A stretch of 32,459 nucleotides of DNA from Candidatus Nealsoniibacteriota bacterium (GCA_016207115.1 JACQQI010000001.1:1-32459), one strand, 5' to 3'; positions 1-9,087 are shown, counted from the stretch's first letter. The notes: generated from the letters alone by a model not told the origin. Numbers and translations are program-made.

Positions 1-50
1 AATCATTTGGCTGCCTCAGTCCAGACTGATTCAGCGCGCCGCTCGGCTCG

Positions 51-68
51 TTCGAAGCTTCACCGCAC
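51..68. repeat. Left copy of short direct repeat flanking the coiled-coil gene
   Basis: TTCGAA followed by GCTTCACCGCAC. The same two blocks recur at 484-505, separated there by CTAG. The right copy overlaps the end of deoC (its stop is within the block). The left copy therefore looks like a duplicated deoC tail on the far side of the 92-aa gene, as after insertion of a small cassette. The 12-nt core is exact. Confidence 0.5.
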
Positions 69-94
69 AATGATTATCTCAAACTCACTCCACT

Positions 95-117
95 AAAAAA
101 TCGCCTCTTTGGCGATT
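95..117 (-). terminator. Rho-independent terminator of the coiled-coil gene
   Basis: On the minus strand the 7-bp stem AATCGCC/GGCGATT with loop AAAGA is followed by a T run. It lies about 36 nt after the stop codon of the 92-aa gene. Confidence 0.75.
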
Positions 118-153
118 GGTTCTCGAAACTTATGTCTGAAAGCTATGGGGAGT

Positions 154-432
154 TTAATACTCCAGCTTAATGCCCAGTTTTTCCGCCACCAAGTGGAGCC
201 ATTTTTCGTGACGATTGACCTGGTTCGTCATCGCCGCGTATTCGATTTTCAGATCACTCACCGCGCCCACGAGCTTATCTACGGAAACAGTCAGGGCCTG
301 GATAGATTCGCGCAGACCGTTGACATCTTGCCTTAAATCTCTGATTTCCTCTTGTAAGTTAATGAACTTGGCGTCGATCACGCCGAATTTCTGGTCTAAA
401 TACTGCACCAATCCCGAAAATTCTTTATCCAT
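154..432 (-). CDS. Small coiled-coil protein of unknown function (92 aa)
   Basis: The protein is hydrophilic and lacks a signal peptide or membrane segment. Residues 15-65 show heptad-like spacing of I, L and V (for example DLRQDVNGLRESIQAL), which predicts a long coiled coil. The C-terminus (about 66-92) is a shorter mixed helix. I do not recognise a catalytic motif. Small single-coiled-coil proteins of this look are frequent in Parcubacteria-like genomes, but no function is assigned here. The gene is a self-contained unit: a promoter ends 8 nt before the ATG and a terminator lies 36 nt after the stop. It is flanked by short direct repeats (51-68 and 484-505). The ATG has no Shine-Dalgarno sequence and is probably read from a leaderless mRNA. 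Confidence 0.7.
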   Translation of the reverse strand: MDKEFSGLVQYLDQKFGVIDAKFINLQEEIRDLRQDVNGLRESIQALTVSVDKLVGAVSDLKIEYAAMTNQVNRHEKWLHLVAEKLGIKLEY

Positions 433-440
433 ACAACTTC

Positions 441-468
441 ATGATATCTTTTTTGATTATCTTGTCAA
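441..468 (-). promoter_or_regulatory. Promoter of the coiled-coil gene
   Basis: On the minus strand TTGACA is followed by 16 bp and TATCAT. The -10 box ends 8 nt before the ATG at 432, so transcription should begin at or within 2 nt of the start codon. Confidence 0.65.
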
Positions 469-483
469 ACCGGCGAGAGACGA

Positions 484-505
484 TTCGAACTAGGCTTCAC
501 CGCAC
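484..505. repeat. Right copy of short direct repeat, overlapping the deoC stop
   Basis: TTCGAA, CTAG, then GCTTCACCGCAC, matching 51-68 except for the four inserted bases. It covers the last codons and stop of deoC on the minus strand. Confidence 0.5.
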
Positions 506-1183
506 GACTCGATTCGCCTCTTCCATGATTTCGAGACTGAAGCTGGTGCCGATGAGATTGGCCCCGGCTTCTTTCATCATCTGATAGTCGGCGTAAGACC
601 GAATGCCGCCGGCCGCCTTGACCAAAAGACCGGGCGCCGCTTCCCTCATAATCTTTAAGTGTTTGGCTTTCTCGGTCAGCTCCGAATGGCCCAGGGGGTC
701 TTTTTCGGTGGCCGTCTTGACGCAGATGGCGCCGGACTGCTTGACCAATTCCGAAGCCTTTTTCACCTCCGGGTCGGTCAGGTAGCCCGAACCAATGATG
801 ACTTTGGTCGGGCAAAGCTGGGCAATGGCCTTCAGATCCCCGAGAATTTCCAGATAGCGCTCGTACTTCAGATCGACCAGGTTCATGACTACGTCGAGTT
901 CGTCGGCGCCGTCGATCTTGGCCTTTTCGCATTCCTGAATCCGCAGGCGATGAGGACTGACGCCCAGGGGCGGGTCGATCAAGCAAATGACTTTAATGTC
1001 TTTTCCAGCCAATTCTTCTTTGGCCAGCCTGACCCAGCGCGGATTGACGCAGACGCCGCGGAAATTATAATCCCGGGCCTCCTGACAGGTTTTTTTGATG
1101 TCGTCGGCGTTGGCGTCCCGACGGATGTTGGTGTGGTCGATGGATTTGGCGATCTCCTCGAGAATGTCTTTTTTCAGAGGCAT
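497..1183 (-). CDS. deoC: Deoxyribose-phosphate aldolase
   Basis: A cytosolic class I aldolase that reversibly splits 2-deoxyribose 5-phosphate into glyceraldehyde 3-phosphate and acetaldehyde, in deoxynucleoside breakdown. The 228-residue length is normal for the short bacterial form. Family motifs are in order: DHTN (16-19), VCVNP (44-48), DGADELDVVMN (91-101, with D97), VKTATEK (155-161) whose K156 is the expected Schiff-base lysine, and VKAAGGIR (188-195) with K189. It is the last gene of the run that starts at pheS, with its ATG 2 nt after the tmk stop. Pairing with tmk suggests a nucleotide salvage or turnover role. No clear terminator follows. The stop codon lies inside a repeated 12-nt block. 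Confidence 0.95.
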   Translation of the reverse strand: MPLKKDILEEIAKSIDHTNIRRDANADDIKKTCQEARDYNFRGVCVNPRWVRLAKEELAGKDIKVICLIDPPLGVSPHRLRIQECEKAKIDGADELDVVMNLVDLKYERYLEILGDLKAIAQLCPTKVIIGSGYLTDPEVKKASELVKQSGAICVKTATEKDPLGHSELTEKAKHLKIMREAAPGLLVKAAGGIRSYADYQMMKEAGANLIGTSFSLEIMEEANRVVR

Positions 1184-1185
1184 AC

Positions 1186-1827
1186 TTAATTCAGAAGAGT
1201 TTTCCTGACTATTTTCTTAACTTTCTCGAAAGTCTTTTCGGCCGTCCCGCGGCTCTCAATAATCTGGACATTTCTATGCTTAAATTTCTTGGCCAATTTC
1301 TCATAATTTTTCCAGACCTCGACGAGCAAATCCTCCTTTTCGAAGAGGGTCAATTCATAGCGGGATTGCGTCATTCTCTCAACGCAGATTTTGGGAGGAA
1401 CTTTTAAAAAGATTGTCAGATCGGGAAATAAAAAGTTCTTTTGTAAAGATAAAAGCCAATTAAAGTCTTTAATCTCCAAAGAACCGTAGGCCAGCGCGGA
1501 AAAGGCATAGCGATCACAAATGACGGCAACGCCCCTCTCCAGAAGGGGGATAATTTCCCTTTCCAGATGATGAGCACGATCGGCCGAGAATAAAAGTTGA
1601 AGGCATTCAGGACCCGATTTCCACTCATGGCTCAGTTGCCCACGGATCAACCCACCGACTAAACCGGGGGTTGGCTCTTTCGTCAGATGAACTCCGGTGT
1701 GGCCGAAAAGACGTTTTTGCTGAGGTTCTCGTAGAAAATCCGAAAGCTTGGCGGCCTGAGTTGACTGACCGGATCCATCCAAACTGTCAAAGACGATAAA
1801 TCGGCCGGGGTGAGGATTTTTAATCAT
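1186..1827 (-). CDS. tmk: Thymidylate kinase with an altered P-loop
   Basis: dTMP kinase phosphorylates dTMP to dTDP with ATP. The 213-residue length fits the family. The P-loop region reads [12 protein letters not shown] (13-24). The position normally held by the Walker A lysine (GxGK[ST]T) is Gln21, encoded by CAG. The substrate-side motif DRY (105-107) and the following FSALAY segment are intact, as is the phosphate-donor side arginine-rich region SADRAHH (81-87). The ATG overlaps the rplK stop as ATGA, so translation is probably coupled. The K-to-Q change could be a lineage variant or affect ATP binding; the rest of the fold looks complete. Confidence 0.9.
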   Translation of the reverse strand: MIKNPHPGRFIVFDSLDGSGQSTQAAKLSDFLREPQQKRLFGHTGVHLTKEPTPGLVGGLIRGQLSHEWKSGPECLQLLFSADRAHHLEREIIPLLERGVAVICDRYAFSALAYGSLEIKDFNWLLSLQKNFLFPDLTIFLKVPPKICVERMTQSRYELTLFEKEDLLVEVWKNYEKLAKKFKHRNVQIIESRGTAEKTFEKVKKIVRKTLLN

Positions 1828-2246
1828 ACAATTTCAATGCCCGTGCCCTTGGCCGTGCCCTCAATAACTTTCTCGGCGGCCTCGAGGGTGTCGCAATTCA
1901 AATCCGGCAATTTTGTCTGGGCAATTTCGCGAAGCTGGGTCCGAGTGATCTTGCCGACTTTCGTCGTTTTGGGATTTCCCGAACCCTTTTCAATTCCGGC
2001 CGCTCTTTTCAGAAGAGCCGTGACCAACGGTGTTTTGGCCTTGAGAATGTAGCTGCGGTCTTCGAAAACCGTCACCTCCACCGGCAACTTCCAACCGATT
2101 TGGGCCTTGGTTTGTTCATTGAACTTCTGACAGAATTCGGCGATATTAACGCCTTGCTGGGCCAGCGCCGGTCCAACGGGAGGGGCCGGAGTGGCCTGCC
2201 CGGCCGGAATCTGTAATTTAATAATCGCTTTGATCTTTTTTGCCAT
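1824..2246 (-). CDS. rplK: 50S ribosomal protein L11
   Basis: L11 binds the GTPase-associated region of 23S rRNA together with L10. The 140-residue protein has the expected N-terminal domain ([27 protein letters not shown]) and the C-terminal rRNA-binding domain around [12 protein letters not shown]. It follows nusG by 3 nt, the usual order secE-nusG-rplK. Where rplA (L1) is expected next, tmk follows instead. L1 loss has been reported in some CPR lineages, and this junction is consistent with that, although rplA could lie elsewhere. Confidence 0.97.
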   Translation of the reverse strand: MAKKIKAIIKLQIPAGQATPAPPVGPALAQQGVNIAEFCQKFNEQTKAQIGWKLPVEVTVFEDRSYILKAKTPLVTALLKRAAGIEKGSGNPKTTKVGKITRTQLREIAQTKLPDLNCDTLEAAEKVIEGTAKGTGIEIV

Positions 2247-2249
2247 AGG

Positions 2250-2795
2250 TTAAACTTTTTTAATTTGCAGCGAATCCAGTTCGACGGGGGTGTCGCGACC
2301 GAACATATTGATCAAGACCTTGAGCTTGCCCCTTTCCTCGTCGATCTCGGAAATCTTGCCGTCGAAATCTTTGAAGGGGCCGTCGGTGATCTTAACCAAA
2401 TCATTGACTTTGGCGTCGATCTTGAAACGCGGTTCGGCCTCGCCCATCCTCTTTTTTAAATTGTCCACTTCCTGGGGCGAAACCGGGATGGGCGTGGTGC
2501 CGGCGCCGACAAAACCCGTGACGTTGGGAGTATTGCGCACAACGTACCACGAATCATCGGTGACGATCATTTCTACCAAGACGTAGCCGGGATAGATTTT
2601 CTCTTCGGCCGTCCGCCTCTTGCCGTTTTTGATCTTGATCTTCTTTTCTTTGGGCACGATGACATTAAAAATCTTGTCTTCCATGCCCAAAGACTCAATC
2701 CTCTGTTTCAAATTCCGGGCCACGGCGTCTTCGTAACCGGAATAGGTGTGGATGACGTACCAATTCTTTTGCTGGGGTAGTTTTTGTTTTGCCAT
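2250..2795 (-). CDS. nusG: Transcription elongation/antitermination factor NusG
   Basis: NusG binds the RNA polymerase clamp and couples it to the ribosome or Rho. The 181-residue protein has an NGN domain (about 10-115: WYVIHTYSGYEDAVARNLKQ, EEKIYPGYVLVEM, VRNTPNVTGFVG) and a C-terminal KOW domain (about 127-178: VKITDGPFKDFDGKISEID). No extra insert domain is present. Its ATG shares one base with the secE stop (TAATG), which indicates translational coupling. Confidence 0.97.
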   Translation of the reverse strand: MAKQKLPQQKNWYVIHTYSGYEDAVARNLKQRIESLGMEDKIFNVIVPKEKKIKIKNGKRRTAEEKIYPGYVLVEMIVTDDSWYVVRNTPNVTGFVGAGTTPIPVSPQEVDNLKKRMGEAEPRFKIDAKVNDLVKITDGPFKDFDGKISEIDEERGKLKVLINMFGRDTPVELDSLQIKKV

Positions 2796-2989
2796 TATCT
2801 TAATATAGCCCGGTTTAGCAGCGTCGTAAACACGAAGTCTACGCCGCCCAAGAAAATCGCCAGAGCCACGGAAACGCCGATGACGAGCAACGTGTAGCGC
2901 AAAACTTCTTTCTGGGTCGGCCAGTTGACTTTTTTAGTTTCGAGCCCCACCTCCTTGAGGAAAACGGTCAGACGATTAAGGATGTCCAT
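2795..2989 (-). CDS. secE: Preprotein translocase subunit SecE
   Basis: SecE is the small essential subunit of SecYEG in the cytoplasmic membrane. The 64-residue length is the short one-helix form. It has the amphipathic N-terminal segment with the conserved VNWPTQKEVLRYT pattern (19-31), then one membrane span (about 33-54). It follows gyrB, with a 47-nt gap holding a stop-anchored hairpin repeat, and overlaps nusG. Placing secE-nusG-rplK after gyrB is not the textbook order. Confidence 0.95.
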   Translation of the reverse strand: MDILNRLTVFLKEVGLETKKVNWPTQKEVLRYTLLVIGVSVALAIFLGGVDFVFTTLLNRAILR

Positions 2990-3004
2990 GTTTGTTCAGC
3001 TTTA

Positions 3005-3036
3005 CTTTTTTGTGGAACAAAAAGGCTCAGCTTCGC

Positions 3037-3039
<3 letters not shown>
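3005..3039 (-). repeat. Stop-anchored repeat at the end of gyrB
   Basis: Read on the minus strand it begins with the gyrB stop codon: TAAGCGAAGCTGAGCC (3024-3039). It is followed by a second hairpin with stem CTTTTTGT/ACAAAAAAG around TCC (3005-3024). It matches the stop-anchored elements after gatA, rpoA and rpsD. It lies between gyrB and secE and could attenuate or separate the two. Confidence 0.6.
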
Positions 3040-5091
<2,052 letters not shown>

Positions 5092-7125
5092 CTATTGTCG
5101 AATCAGCCAATCGCGAGACTGGCATTTTTCGATTATCTTATTTAAAACGTCTTCCACTTCTTGGGCCGAAAGAGTCTTTTCGGCCGACTGAAAAGTCAAG
5201 CGGAAAGAAAGACTCTTCTTCTGCGTGGGTAGTTCTTCCCCCTGGTAAACATTGACTAATTCCAGCTTTTTCAAAAGGGTAATTTTCAAAGACTGGATCA
5301 AGGAAACGACGTCCTCGGCGCCGGTTTTTTCAGAAACGAGCAGCGTCAAGTCTCTTTTCGCTTCCGGATGCTTGGATAGAGGACGATAAACTTTCTGATC
5401 AGAAAAATCGGAAGAAAGCTTTTCGAAATTCATCTCGAGGGCGTAAAGGGGCGAACTAATTTTGAAGCCGGTGGCGATTTCTTCCTTGACCTGGCCCAGA
5501 CGGCCGACTATTTTTCGGCCAACCCGAACCCGGAAAAATCCCTGGGAGTCAAAAACACTCTCTCCCCGGCCCTTTTCGTAAGTCGGAGTCACTCCCACTT
5601 CTTTAAAGAAAAAGTCTAATCCCTCCTTTAAGTCCGTCCAGCCCGCTTGGCTGCGGCCCCAGGCCACGGCGGCAATCCGCCTTTCTTCGGTCGGAGAAGA
5701 GTCGGGGTTTCTCAGGAAAGCTTTCCCGAGCTCGAAGATCCTAACTGCGTCAAAATTCTTTGAATTAGAAGCGATGTTCAAAAAGAGGTTGGGCAAGAGC
5801 GAGCCAACGAGATAGGGCCGGCTTTGATCCAAAGGATTCTTTAACTCCACCAGTTGTTCGGTTTTGAAGCCGAATGTCTGCGCGTCATCTTTCCTCAAAA
5901 AAGAATAATTCCAAACTTCGGAAAAACCCGCTTCTTTCCAGAGATCCCGGCTTTTTTCCTCCCAGAAGATATCGCGGTTCTCTGTTGGCAACGAGAGAAT
6001 AACCTGGGGCAGCTTGGCGGGAATTTTCTGGTAACCGTAGATCCGGCCGATTTCTTCGACCAAGTTTTCCGGAATAAGAACATCGGTTCTGACTGTCGGC
6101 ACCTCGACAGAAAAACAACCTTTCTCTGCCCGTACTCCAAAGCCCAAGGACGTCAAGATGCCTCGGACTCGGCTCGGGGGAATTTTGATGCCGAGCAAGT
6201 CCTCAATCAGGCTTTCCTCCAGTTTGATCCGAAGCGGTTTTCTCTTGACCGGGTAAAAGTCGACGGCTCCCTTGAAGATCCTTCCACCGGCGATTTCTTG
6301 AATTAGCCCGGCGGCTCTCGCCAGGGCGGTTTCGGTGAGATTAGGATCTAGGCCGTGTTCGAATCTCCAAGAAGCATCTGTCTTTAAATTGAGCTTTTGA
6401 GAAGCCCGCCGGATGATGAGATGATTAAAATTCGCTCCTTCTAGGACAACGGTTCTGGTCGATTTCTCAACGCCCGAGCGGCGGCCGCCCTTGATGCCGG
6501 CGATCCCCAAGGGTTCTTCGTTGTTGGCGATGACCAAAACGCCCTGGCCCAGCTCATAGGTTTTATCGTCGAGGGCGAGGAGCTTTTCTCCGGATCCGGA
6601 AAGCCGGACGACGATTGTTTTCCGGCCTTCTTCCGTGGAAATTTTGTCCCAGTCAAAGGCGTGCAGAGGCTGATTGGTCTCCAGCATGACGTAGTTAGCG
6701 ATATCGACAACGTTATTGATCGATTGCAAGCCACAGGTCTCGAGCCTTTCCCTCAGCCACCGCGGCGAAGGACCAACTTTGACTCCGCTAATGACCCGAG
6801 CGGTGTAGCGCGGACAGGCTTTCCGGTCTTTGACTTCCACCCTGACCAATCTATCCGCCCTCGTCTTCTCGTCTTCTTTGAGTCGTACTTGAGGCAAGCT
6901 TAAGGGCAATTTCAGAATGGCGGCCATTTCCCGGGCCACGCCCCAGTGGCCAAAACAATCGCCGGCCCGATTGGGTCGAACCTCGATGTCCAATAGGAAG
7001 TCTTTACCATGTTTCTTTACCTCTTCGACGTTGGCAAAATGATCGGACAAAAAGCCGGCCAGCTGAGAGGGCGGCGGCAATTTATCTTTGAAATAGGATT
7101 GGAGCCAGGAGTAGCTAAATTTCAT
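5092..7125 (-). CDS. pheT: Phenylalanyl-tRNA synthetase beta subunit lacking the B2 domain
   Basis: Beta chain of the (alpha-beta)2 enzyme that charges tRNA-Phe and edits mischarged Tyr. It is 677 aa, whereas the usual form is near 790. After a short B1 start (MKFSYSWLQSYF), the sequence passes at about residue 38-48 directly to DIEVRPNRAGDCFGHWGVARE. The EMAP-II/OB-fold tRNA-binding B2 domain (about 110 aa) is therefore absent. B3/B4 editing core, B5 (about 300-380), the inactive catalytic-like B6/B7 core, and the C-terminal FDX-ACB anticodon-binding domain (from YRPLSKHPEAKRDLTLLV) are all present. It starts 6 nt after pheS. The shortening is clean, with no frameshift visible. Confidence 0.95.
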   Translation of the reverse strand: MKFSYSWLQSYFKDKLPPPSQLAGFLSDHFANVEEVKKHGKDFLLDIEVRPNRAGDCFGHWGVAREMAAILKLPLSLPQVRLKEDEKTRADRLVRVEVKDRKACPRYTARVISGVKVGPSPRWLRERLETCGLQSINNVVDIANYVMLETNQPLHAFDWDKISTEEGRKTIVVRLSGSGEKLLALDDKTYELGQGVLVIANNEEPLGIAGIKGGRRSGVEKSTRTVVLEGANFNHLIIRRASQKLNLKTDASWRFEHGLDPNLTETALARAAGLIQEIAGGRIFKGAVDFYPVKRKPLRIKLEESLIEDLLGIKIPPSRVRGILTSLGFGVRAEKGCFSVEVPTVRTDVLIPENLVEEIGRIYGYQKIPAKLPQVILSLPTENRDIFWEEKSRDLWKEAGFSEVWNYSFLRKDDAQTFGFKTEQLVELKNPLDQSRPYLVGSLLPNLFLNIASNSKNFDAVRIFELGKAFLRNPDSSPTEERRIAAVAWGRSQAGWTDLKEGLDFFFKEVGVTPTYEKGRGESVFDSQGFFRVRVGRKIVGRLGQVKEEIATGFKISSPLYALEMNFEKLSSDFSDQKVYRPLSKHPEAKRDLTLLVSEKTGAEDVVSLIQSLKITLLKKLELVNVYQGEELPTQKKSLSFRLTFQSAEKTLSAQEVEDVLNKIIEKCQSRDWLIRQ

Positions 7126-7131
7126 TGTGGC

Positions 7132-8169
7132 TCAGAACTGTTCCAAAAATCTTAAGTTGCCCGAGTTGAAAAGGCGGATGTCGTCGATTTTATACTTCAT
7201 CATGGCCAGCCGGTCCCAACCAAAGCCGAAAGCCCAGCCCTGCCACTTTTCCGGATTCAGGCCGGAGAATCGCAAAACATTGGGGTGGACCAAACCCGCC
7301 CCGGCCACTTCCAACCAGCCCGTCTTCTTGCAGACCGGACAGCCCCGGCCCGAACAGGTCAGGCAGGTCATGGCCACGTCAAAAGAGGGCTCGGTGAAAG
7401 GGAAAAAGTCGGGCCGCAGCCTGAATTCCAGGTTCTTCCCGAAGAACCTTTTCATGAATTCGGCGATGACGGCTTTAAAGCTGGCGGCGGAAACTTTTTT
7501 GTCTACCATCAGTCCTTCGAGCTGATAAAACTGAGATTCGTGAGAAGCATCGGTTGCTTCGTAACGGAAAACCTTGCCCGGAACGATGATTCTTAAGGGC
7601 GGCGGGTGTGCTTCCAGATACCGCGCCTGCACCGGGCTCGTGTGGGTTCTCAAGAGCAGTTTGGTGGATTCCGGACTTTTGATCCAGATGGTGCTCCAGG
7701 CGTCTCGCGCCGGATGATCTTTGGGAATGTTCAGGGCGTCAAAGTTATACCATTCGTTCTCCATCTCCGGACCCGCAGCAACAACAAAGCCCATCGAAGC
7801 GAAGATGGCCATGATTTCCCTTTTTGTTTGAGTCAGGGGGTGCAGGTGGCCAATCTCGGGTTTCCGCCCCGGCCGATCCAGATCGAATCGGCTCGGTTCC
7901 GCCTTCTTTGCTCCACCTTTTACCCGAGCCAAGATGGATTTCTTTTGAGTCAGAATCTTTTCTAAATATTTTTTCAACTCGTTCATCTTTTGGCCCATTC
8001 CTCTTCTCTGTTCTTCGGACAAGTCCTTTAATTCTTTAAAGAGCAAAGCGATCTGGCCTCGTTTACCCAGGTAAGAATGAAAAATCCGCTCCAGATCGGC
8101 ACGATTTTGGGCGGCCCGAATTTCTTTTTCTGCCTTTTCTCGAACTATTTTGAGGTCAATTTCGGTCAT
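7132..8169 (-). CDS. pheS: Phenylalanyl-tRNA synthetase alpha subunit
   Basis: Catalytic class II subunit (345 aa, normal length). An N-terminal coiled coil (about 1-90) binds the tRNA. Motif 2 appears as FRYEATDASHESQFYQLEGL. A CxxCxGxxCxxCxxTGW ribbon precedes LEVAGAGLVHPNVL, as in many bacterial PheS proteins. Motif 3 is FGFGWDRLAMMKY near the C-terminus. It is first in the minus-strand run down to deoC. A promoter ends 14 nt before the ATG. Confidence 0.96.
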   Translation of the reverse strand: MTEIDLKIVREKAEKEIRAAQNRADLERIFHSYLGKRGQIALLFKELKDLSEEQRRGMGQKMNELKKYLEKILTQKKSILARVKGGAKKAEPSRFDLDRPGRKPEIGHLHPLTQTKREIMAIFASMGFVVAAGPEMENEWYNFDALNIPKDHPARDAWSTIWIKSPESTKLLLRTHTSPVQARYLEAHPPPLRIIVPGKVFRYEATDASHESQFYQLEGLMVDKKVSAASFKAVIAEFMKRFFGKNLEFRLRPDFFPFTEPSFDVAMTCLTCSGRGCPVCKKTGWLEVAGAGLVHPNVLRFSGLNPEKWQGWAFGFGWDRLAMMKYKIDDIRLFNSGNLRFLEQF

Positions 8170-8183
8170 CTTTCTGTAGCTTC

Positions 8184-8212
8184 ATTTTACCTTAAAATGA
8201 ACGGGAGGGCAA
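8184..8212 (-). promoter_or_regulatory. Promoter of the pheS-pheT-gyrB-secE-nusG-rplK-tmk-deoC run
   Basis: On the minus strand TTGCCC, 17 bp, then TAAAAT. The predicted transcription start is about 8 nt before the pheS ATG, leaving a very short leader with only AGAAAG as possible ribosome-binding sequence. Confidence 0.55.
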
Positions 8213-8230
8213 CTGTGGAAAACCTCCCAA

Positions 8231-8287
8231 ATTGATGCTTCGACTTCGCTCAGCATCAATCCTGAGCCCGTTGAACGGATTGAACGG
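8231..8287. repeat. Palindrome and tandem octamer downstream of the tRNA cluster
   Basis: A perfect 9-bp inverted repeat ATTGATGCT/AGCATCAAT (8231-8239 and 8252-8260) has a 12-nt loop. It is followed by two tandem copies of TTGAACGG (8271-8278, 8280-8287). This differs from the other repeat families here. It sits between the pheS promoter and the tRNA terminator. Confidence 0.5.
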
Positions 8288-8309
8288 AAAAAGCTGGTTG
8301 AAACCAGCT
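8287..8309 (-). terminator. Terminator of the tRNA cluster
   Basis: Minus-strand stem AGCTGGTT/AACCAGCT followed by five Ts, starting 5 nt after the CCA end of tRNA-Asp. Confidence 0.75.
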
Positions 8310-8314
8310 CTCCT

Positions 8315-8391
8315 TGGCGCGGCCGACCGGGCTCGAACCGGCAACCTCCGCCGTGACAGGGCGGCGATCTGGCCAATTGATCTACGGCCGC
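8315..8391 (-). tRNA. tRNA-Asp (GUC)
   Basis: A full cloverleaf can be folded. The acceptor GCGGCCG pairs with CGGCCGC, and the D-arm GATC/GATC has GG in its loop. The anticodon arm CCGCC/GGCGG has loop CTGTCAC (anticodon GTC). The T-arm loop is TTCGAGC, the discriminator is G, and CCA is encoded. It is the only one of the three tRNAs here with an encoded CCA. It is last in the cluster and directly precedes the terminator. Confidence 0.95.
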
Positions 8392-8408
8392 AGAATCATT
8401 CCCGAATG

Positions 8409-8479
8409 TGCCGGGGGCAGGAATCGAACCTACGTTGATCGCTTATGAAACGACCCTAGACGCCAATCTACTCCCCGGC
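8409..8479 (-). tRNA. tRNA with CAU anticodon (elongator Met or Ile2)
   Basis: Acceptor GCCGGGG pairs with CCCCGGC. The D-loop keeps GG. The anticodon loop is TTCATAA on a weak stem with G-T pairs (GTCGT/GCGAT). The T-arm GTAGG/CCTGC has a normal TTCGATT loop. Position 1 pairs with 72, so it is not the initiator. CCA is not encoded (CAT follows the discriminator). CAU can mean elongator Met or lysidine-modified Ile2, and the sequence alone does not decide. Positions 8-10 (AGT) are irregular. Confidence 0.85.
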
Positions 8480-8496
8480 CCGTGTTAAATTGAATG

Positions 8497-8568
8497 TTGC
8501 GGGGGACCGAATTGCACGGTCGATCTCCAGCTTATGAGGCTGGCGAGATACTACTTCTCTACCCCGCG
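8497..8568 (-). tRNA. Initiator-like tRNA-fMet (CAU) with unusual elbow
   Basis: The acceptor CGCGGGG / CCCCGCA leaves C1 unpaired to A72, the hallmark of bacterial initiators. The anticodon loop is CTCATAA. The anticodon stem is CCAGC/GCTGG rather than the usual three G-C pairs next to the loop. The D-loop is AGTAGTA, without the GG pair. The T-loop is TGCAATT, with G where T55 is expected. The two halves of the normal D-loop/T-loop contact are thus both changed. CCA is not encoded. It begins 3 nt after the stop of the upstream membrane protein gene. Confidence 0.85.
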
Positions 8569-8571
8569 ATA

Positions 8572-9081
8572 TTAAAGCGCGTCGAGTTCGCGCAAAGACC
8601 TTTCATAAACGCCGAGGGTTCGGCTGGCTTCTTCAAAATCCAGGCGGTAATCCGGATCGTGAACGATATTCTGTCGAACCTGGTGGGCTTGGATCAAATC
8701 GTTCAAGCTGGGCAATTGAGACGGGCTTATTTTTTTTAACCGGTCGCCAAAAGTTTCTCCGCCGAAGCCCATTCGGGTCAAAATCTCTTCGGTCAGGGTT
8801 TCGGCTTCGATGACGGCGAGTTTCCAATCGGCCGCATTGGGCGCTTCCAACCGCTTGGTAATCCCAAGCCATTTTTTCTCCACCTTGCCCGCTCCATAAG
8901 CTTTTTGATTCTTGAGCTCGATCATATCCTGCCAAAAACCCATTTGGATGAAGGTGCTTTTCTTCAAGGAAAGAATGTTCACGCCCAAGAAGAAGAGAAA
9001 AACAATGGGGCCAACCACCTTGGCCAGAAAAATTAAGAACTGAACCGTCGATGACTCAAAAATGAAATTAATCAGTTCCAT
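8572..9081 (-). CDS. Membrane protein with HEPN-like RxxxxH motif, co-transcribed with tRNAs
   Basis: The 169-aa protein has one membrane span (about 16-40), an amphipathic middle, and a helical C-terminal domain. The segment HQVRQNIVHDPDYRLDFEEA holds R136-x4-H141, the pattern of the HEPN RNase active site (R-x4-6-H), followed by the acidic helix typical of such proteins. HEPN assignment is an inference from this motif and the helical context. Similar one-span proteins occur widely in Parcubacteria. Its stop codon is 3 nt from the 5' end of tRNA-fMet, so the mRNA and three tRNAs must share a transcript. The ATG lies 6 nt after a -10 box, so it is probably leaderless. It may be an RNA-active membrane protein, or HEPN-like without activity. 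Confidence 0.75.
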   Translation of the reverse strand: MELINFIFESSTVQFLIFLAKVVGPIVFLFFLGVNILSLKKSTFIQMGFWQDMIELKNQKAYGAGKVEKKWLGITKRLEAPNAADWKLAVIEAETLTEEILTRMGFGGETFGDRLKKISPSQLPSLNDLIQAHQVRQNIVHDPDYRLDFEEASRTLGVYERSLRELDAL

Positions 9082-9087
9082 GAACCC

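Noticed and set aside
1-96. Plus-strand open frame running in from the left edge and ending at TAA.
   Set aside because: Only 31 codons, Ser/Arg-rich, no family signal and no terminator on that strand; the left end is otherwise unassigned.
476-497. tRNA 3' half suggested by GTTCGAATC on the minus strand.
   Set aside because: No pairing T-stem or acceptor could be drawn; at most a remnant or chance T-loop.
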